The notes beneath the pieces are model-generated. The model saw only the letters and a program-made list of their open reading frames with translations, was not told where the DNA came from and did no database searches. A stretch of 64,000 nt of DNA from Toxonevra muliebris (Eukaryota > Arthropoda > Insecta > Diptera > Pallopteridae): the NCBI GenBank assembly GCA_963691655.1, contig OY829326.1, positions 42,249,989 through 42,313,988 on the forward strand. The letters run 5' to 3'. Shown piece by piece: positions 58,868 to 64,000 of this stretch. Every line of letters begins with the position of its first letter. The stretch's first letter is position 1. The position numbers were made by a program, and so were the translations under genes.

Positions 58868-61800
58868 TTACTCTTGCTGAGCTGGTTGTTGTTTTTTTAG
58901 TGCAGACACCCATTTCACATAATTCTGTATGCGTGCCAATTGTTGTATATATTGCTCTTCCCAAATTGTTTGTGCATTGGATAATAATCTGGCATTTGGC
59001 AAATGAATATTATTGTTTAAATGTGGTCTATGTCTATCGTCGAATGAATTATTTAAACGTTTATCATGTCGCTGGTGTTGGTTTAGATAAGCCCCATTAA
59101 TTGTCAAATCAATGTCGTCATCCTTATCGTTGACATCGTCACCATCATCATTGTATTCACCATTAGAGGTGTTACCATATTCGCTTGCAGTTTCATCGTA
59201 ATCACCATCATTTGAAGTTTCATCATAAACAAAACTTGCATCAGTGCTAGAAGTTTCATATGATTCTAATTCTTCTCCTCCTTCGGTTTTCGACGTTTCA
59301 ATGCCAGATGATTCACTAATGGTTGTTCTTTCATCGAAGCCACTACTATTACCACCACTCCCATCAGTACTATTGTTGCCACTGCTGTCGCCATTAGCAC
59401 CAGCTTCAACACCAATATCATTGGCATTATTTTCGATTACGTTTTCAATATCGTGTTCAACATTTTCGTTATCAATCTCATCTTCCAATTCGTCGTCCTC
59501 CTCTTCCTCCTCTACATCATCCTCCTGTTCTTGTGCATTGGTTACAACCTCAAGACTTTGCACTGCGTCATTCTTCGTATTGTTCTGCACATATAAGAAA
59601 GAAGAATTAGTTTTGATATTTGCTTTCTCATTACACTGTGCAACAATTTAGGGTCATGGAATCTGACGGAGAAGCGACCCACACAGGTCGGTAGTACTGG
59701 CCCAGAGTAAAAAAACACTAAGAGGGTTTTAAAAAGTTAGCTCGTTTTTAAATGTTATAACCTTTCAAAGTTTAGCTGTTTTAGTGTATTTTTCAGTTCT
59801 ATTTTCTGTTTATAATAAAAATAAAAATTTGAAAACCCAAAAATTATTAAATTCTATACATTTTTGTTATTAGTATTATTGCTTATTTTTTGCAAAAGTC
59901 ATGTAATGGATAGTTTAAACTTTTTAATATGGGAAACTCTATAATGTTAAAATTGTTTTTGTTTTTAGTAGTGGGATAGTAAAAACTGAGCATTTCATTT
60001 TTAAAATAAGCAGCAAGAGGCAAACTTTGAATGCCTATAACTTTTAAAAGCGAGCTAACTTTGCAAAACCCTTTTAAGGTTTTGTTACCCTACACCAGTA
60101 CTATCGACCTGTGTTGGGCGATTCTCCGTTAGAAAAATGTGTTGCACAGTGTTATTAATTGAATATTTTAAACTTACCGCATCACTGATAACATTATTCT
60201 CCAGCGTGTGTTTTTGATCTGGATTTGGCTTACGGCTTTGCTGATATAATTCATTATCAATTGTATCTGAAGGAAACTGGGAAAGTTTTAAAAGATTCCG
60301 GACTGGGGAGCTAGCACAGCGGCTTGAGTTGGAGCTGTGTGGCAATTCATCATTTCTCAATGAAGAATAATTCAGTTCCTCCAGTGAATCGCAAACCTTC
60401 GATGGTGTTGTTGCAGATACAATAAAAGTAGCTTTTTCGCTATCGTCTTTCGCTGTGGTAATTTCGCTTACGCTTGTGGAATTTTGATCGTTGCCCATGA
60501 AATTTGCATAATCTGAATATATGTCAGTGTGTTTAGCTGTTTCCTGTGACTGTTTTATGGGTTGATCGATTAGCAATGCTTTATAGTTGGCCAATTTGCA
60601 TGGATCCATCTGGAGAGTTGATGTTTCAACGGTTTTATCGGCGGGCTGAGGAAATAAAACAAATATATTTTAAGCCCTGTCGGGTATTAGGTATAAAATT
60701 AAATCAAACCTCATCAAATGATTTATTGTCTAGCACTGTTTCCTTATAGTCTTCGAATAGATCAATTTGTGACTTCTTCTTCTTCTTTTCGACTGCTTCA
60801 GATCCTCCGCTACTGCTATTTCGATCGACAAGGAATTCAAAGAGCGTCGGAATGGCTGCCTTCTGCATGAGCACCGACTGATAACGTGAAATATCTTGTT
60901 GGCTGCTACGCAAGCTATCAGCAGCAATGCTGCTGGCATCATCGATCGTATTCGACGATGGCAACTGTTGTGAGGAACTTTGTTGCGAATCAGAAGTGAG
61001 TTTTTGTAGGGGTTTTGCATTGTATTCCACATGATCAACAAGCAAATCGAGCATATTCATAGCGCTGTCTTTTGAATCCAAACAGAATGTCTTTGTGTTA
61101 ATAGAGTTCGAGTTGGTGGGATCTGAATTGCATATCTGATTCTCTTTATTCTCTAGAGAATCTGATAGTGCAGAGTTATCCAGCGTTGCTAAAGGTGCTA
61201 GGCTCTCATAGCCAAATATACCATAATGTTTACTTTCTTCATTCCAATTTGAAAAGTTCCAAAAGTCAAGCTCATTTTCCTTTCCATCCTTCTGTGGGAA
61301 TTTCAAAACGTTCATACCACTGCCCACTTGCGTAATGAGGCGTGTAAAGGTGCAGCGATCCTTTTCAGAAGCAACAAAACTTATAGCGATGCCATGCGAG
61401 CCAAAACGTCCGGCACGTCCAATGCGGTGCAAATAAGTAACTACATCTGTGGGCAGTTCCAAATTAATCACCAAATTCACATGCTCAGAATCAACACCGC
61501 GCGACATTACATCAGTTGCAATAATAATGCGCGTCTTGAATTCACGGAACTTGCGAAACATTTCAAGACGTGTCTTCTGATCTTGTGCACCCGATATCAG
61601 CTCACATGGCCAACCATCCTTCTCCAAATAGCTGCAATATGAATCGGCACGCGACTGCGAACCAGCAAATATTAAACACTGTTTAAATGGTATACGGTTG
61701 AAGATTTCACGTAATGCATCCAACTTTGCTTGCATTTCCAAAATGCTCGTTTTTTGCTCAGGCAACTCGTAACCGAACTGTTTGATGCCCACCAACAAGG

Positions 61801-62562
61801 TGGCTCTGTCTTCAGTTGAAATGAGCAGCGGATTACGCATTATCTTGGCCAACTCCTTATCGAGATCATCACAAAATGTAGCACTGCAAGCGATAGTTTG
61901 CCGCTTGGCCGGCAGGGCTTTCTGTATGCGTTGCAAGTCTTGGCGAAAAGATTGAGTATACATTTTATCTGCCTCATCTACAACTAGCAACATTATTTTC
62001 GACGTATTCAACACATCATTTTGTATTAGATGAAGAACACGCCCAGGGGTGCCAACTATGGCTTTTGCGGTCTGCAACCGTTTCCGATCGTCCGCCACAT
62101 CAAGGCCCCCAATAACGCAAACTGCACGAAAACCGGGACAGCAACATCCTATCTGATTCAATACGCCTTCAATTTGTACCGCAATCTCACGTGTTGGTGC
62201 CAAAATCAACGACTGTGGTTCGAGAACATTGCTACGATATGCTTCCAAAACGATAGTTGCAAAGATTAGTGTCTTTCCTGTACCCGATTTCGATTGCACC
62301 AGCAAGTCTAAAATGAATATGGGATTTGAAATGAAATATTAATTGTTATAAATAACTGTATCGCTATATGCTTACCTAATCCCGATCTGCCTACTGGAAT
62401 GGCAGTAGCCTGAATAACGGTAGGATACACGAAGTTGCACTTCTGTAACCCCTTGCGTACACCATCCGACAAGGGCATTTTGCTAAATGGTGTAACTTCC
62501 TTAAGACGCACATCATCCGTACGTTGTTTGCCTCCCAAACTGTGTGCAATAGCACCTTCCAT
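58868..62562 (-). CDS. Gem3: DEAD-box RNA helicase, Gemin3/DDX20-like, four exons
   Basis: Probable Gemin3, the helicase subunit of the SMN complex that assembles spliceosomal snRNPs in the cytoplasm and in nuclear gems. Exons on the minus strand: 62562-62376, 62307-60710, 60645-60178 and 59584-58868. Every junction has GT and AG, and the sum is 2970 nt (989 codons plus stop) without a frame break. Visible motifs: Q motif with Gln51, motif I SKSGTGKT (68-75), PTRE (100-103), TPGR (149-152), DEAD (173-176), SAT (204-206), RGVD (332-335) and HRIGRAGR (356-363). The sequence around motif I reads GLDLLVQSKSGTGKT across the first splice junction, as I recall for Gemin3. After the core come a Ser/Asn-rich linker, a run of five lysines, a strongly acidic Asp/Glu stretch and a basic, Gln-rich C-terminus. 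The ATG has a good fly context (AAAATGG). The length is close to Drosophila Gem3 as I remember it. The donor of intron 2 (GTTTGA) is weak. Another DEAD-box paralogue is possible but less likely. Confidence 0.9.
59634..60151. mobile_element. inverted-repeat MITE inside intron 3 of the helicase gene
   Basis: The ends read CACTGTGCAACA and its inverse. They continue as imperfect inverted arms of about 150 bp each, with shared blocks such as ACACAGGTCG, TAGTACTGG and AGTTAGCTCG. The element is flanked by TTA on both sides (59631-59633 and 60152-60154). The 518-bp element makes up most of the 593-bp third intron, while the other introns are 64-68 bp. No coding capacity is visible. A 3-bp TTA duplication fits PIF/Harbinger-type insertion, but the CACTG terminus is also seen in other superfamilies, so the class stays open. 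Confidence 0.8.
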
Positions 62563-64000
62563 TTTATTACAGTGGGATTTGTTTTTAACTTTAAATTAAA
62601 TTGGTCTTTTTACACACTGTTACTTTTCTCAAAACAAACGCGTTCTACTTGCTAAATACACAACAATAACAAATTTTACTACCAACAGAGTTGCATTTAT
62701 ATGGTTAATACCGGTACACTGAAAAATTAAAATATGGAAAAAATTATGTTATGTGATGAAGTTTTCAAAAGAGTTTCCACAGAACTTGATTGGGTTTTCG
62801 TTGACGTTCATTACTGAAATTTAATTTATATATTCAGTTTTGAAAGTTTTTAATTTTAATTAGTTTAGTTTGCGGATTTGTTTCTCCTTAGTATATTTGA
62901 GTATGGATGAAAAATGTGTAATAGCCTAGCACACGGAAACCAAATTGAGCATTTCCGACACTCAATTTGGAATTGAGGTCATTCACTCGAAGTTTTTCTT
63001 CTTCTTTCATTTGGCAATTCAAATTTATTGTTCATAAAAGGCCTAATAGAAGTGAAATTATTTTAAATTGTTTTAATATATATGATATACGAAATATGCA
63101 GATATAGATCTTTAATACGCCCACGATTGATTTGGGGAAAGGTACAAACGTACGTACATTTCTTTCTCCATTTAAAATAAATAAATACCTATTCACACGG
63201 AACCCAAATTGAATAATTTCGGATTCTTTCTCAATTTTAGCCGAAATTGAGTTGAATTTCTTCGATTTCGTTATATAAATAAATGTTGCCTGCTCAATTT
63301 AATTGAAATCGTTCTGAAATCCGTTTGTAACTCTATTAGTCGATAACAATTAAAAAAAACAAGAAAAAAAACAATTAAAAAATTATTAATATATTATAAA
63401 TTATATAAAACACTATTAGAAAAACAACAGTTAAATATAAACAATTGTATTTATTAGGGAAATAATAAAAATAAAGTATGCTTCCAGGGTTCTATTTTTA
63501 ATATCAATAATAAAGCATACAGTGCACTCGCGATAAAGTGAACTAATAAAAACTGACAGGTGTACATGTTTTCGGATATGTTCACATTTGCGAAGACCAA
63601 AATTCAAGACATAGAGGATTCTAATAACCATCATTTCAGCCAAACATTAGGCCTGTTTACGTACTTTCCCAGTAAACACTTTCAGCGAGAGAGTAAAAGA
63701 AAGATTGAGAACAGAAAACTCGCAAAGAAGCAAATAACAGAAAAAGTACGTGAACAGAAAACTAGTAGAAACTTGCAAGTAAACATATGATCGGTAATTA
63801 TAATTTGTTGAAATCATTTCTTGGGGCACACCAGTATTAACAAATACTTAAATCTTGCACAACATCACTAATACTTATTTTTCCACTAATTTTTATATAA
63901 AAAAACCACAGTAAATTCAGTGGAATTAACAAAACACACTTTTTGATGCTGTTTAGATTTTTGACAGTTAATTTTTTTTGGCAGCCGAAAATTCTTGCAA
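62563..64000. other. upstream flank of the helicase gene; two related short repeats
   Basis: No gene was recognised. The first 150 bases should hold the helicase promoter and 5' UTR; no TATA box at a convincing distance was identified. Two direct copies of a short motif (CACACGGAA followed by CCAAATTGA) occur at 62930 and 63194, each followed by an inverted CTCAATTT-type partner, and look like small repeats. The rest is AT-rich. Confidence 0.4.

Noticed and set aside
58765..59100. 111-codon plus-strand frame with hydrophobic stretches
   Set aside because: It overlaps the 3' end of helicase exon 4 in antisense and shows no family motif.
59244..59651. Ser-rich plus-strand reading frame of 135 codons
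   Set aside because: It is the exact antisense of the acidic last exon of the helicase and extends into the intron MITE; composition is explained by the opposite strand.
61328..61642. Plus-strand frame of 104 codons
   Set aside because: Antisense of the helicase core domain; no independent support.
1..64000. CRISPR array or bacterial-type defence system
   Set aside because: No regularly spaced direct repeats with unique spacers and no prokaryotic gene organisation; introns and transposons show a eukaryotic nuclear genome.

Overview
This window looks like nuclear DNA from a cyclorrhaphan fly (Diptera). It is very AT-rich, with short GT-AG introns of about 65 bp, many TATG, CAA and CAG microsatellite tracts, and a dense load of transposable-element remnants. 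The one clear host gene is closest, by my recollection of the family, to Drosophila Gemin3 (DDX20). The general character would fit a tephritid-like or other acalyptrate fly with an expanded genome, but that placement is inference. No bacterial, viral, CRISPR or rRNA features were seen.

Host gene. A four-exon DEAD-box helicase lies on the minus strand at 58868-62562. The joined exons stay in frame for 989 codons and carry a complete helicase core, a Lys-rich stretch and a long acidic C-terminal region. Its third intron (593 bp) is mostly filled by a 518-bp inverted-repeat element. No other convincing host exon was found; the rest of the window is intergenic or large-intron sequence.

Mobile DNA, left to right. 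A LINE 3' end lies at 349-660; a decayed mariner at 3757-4852; a TTAA-flanked MITE at 5076-5569; an RT-bearing LINE at 7890-9410; hAT-like MITEs at 11544-11864 and 12158-12305; an AAGTGAAACTT element at 12531-12933; and a three-level nest of elements at 12951-14879. A Tc1/mariner-like element lies at 17519-18731. A head-to-tail dimer of the AAGTGAAACTT element, split by a hAT-like foldback and a second inverted-repeat element, occupies 19268-21737. A small element carrying a spliced-looking coding remnant lies at 21888-22818, and a foldback with an inner MITE at 27154-28628.

The right half continues with a tRNA-headed SINE with a perfect 11-bp target duplication (28838-29142); a TA-flanked element (30946-31555); two MITEs (33972-34579); a 1.74-kb hAT-like element (36478-38216); a second TTAA MITE (38262-38947); and a second Tc1/mariner-like element related to the first (39630-40889). 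Next come a LINE with an RNase H domain (about 43085-45390), a C-rich repeat (48190-48925), another RT-bearing LINE (49270-50905), a Harbinger deletion derivative (52768-53572) and an 82-bp miniature of the 1.74-kb hAT-like element (54568-54649).

Relationships worth attention: the SINE tail matches the 3' end of the LINE at the window start; the 82-bp miniature pairs with its 1.74-kb relative; the Harbinger derivative keeps pieces of both of its genes; and the nested insertions give a relative order of transposition. All coding sequence in the mobile elements appears broken. Boundaries and target duplications were read by eye, and family names rest on recognised motifs, not on a database search.
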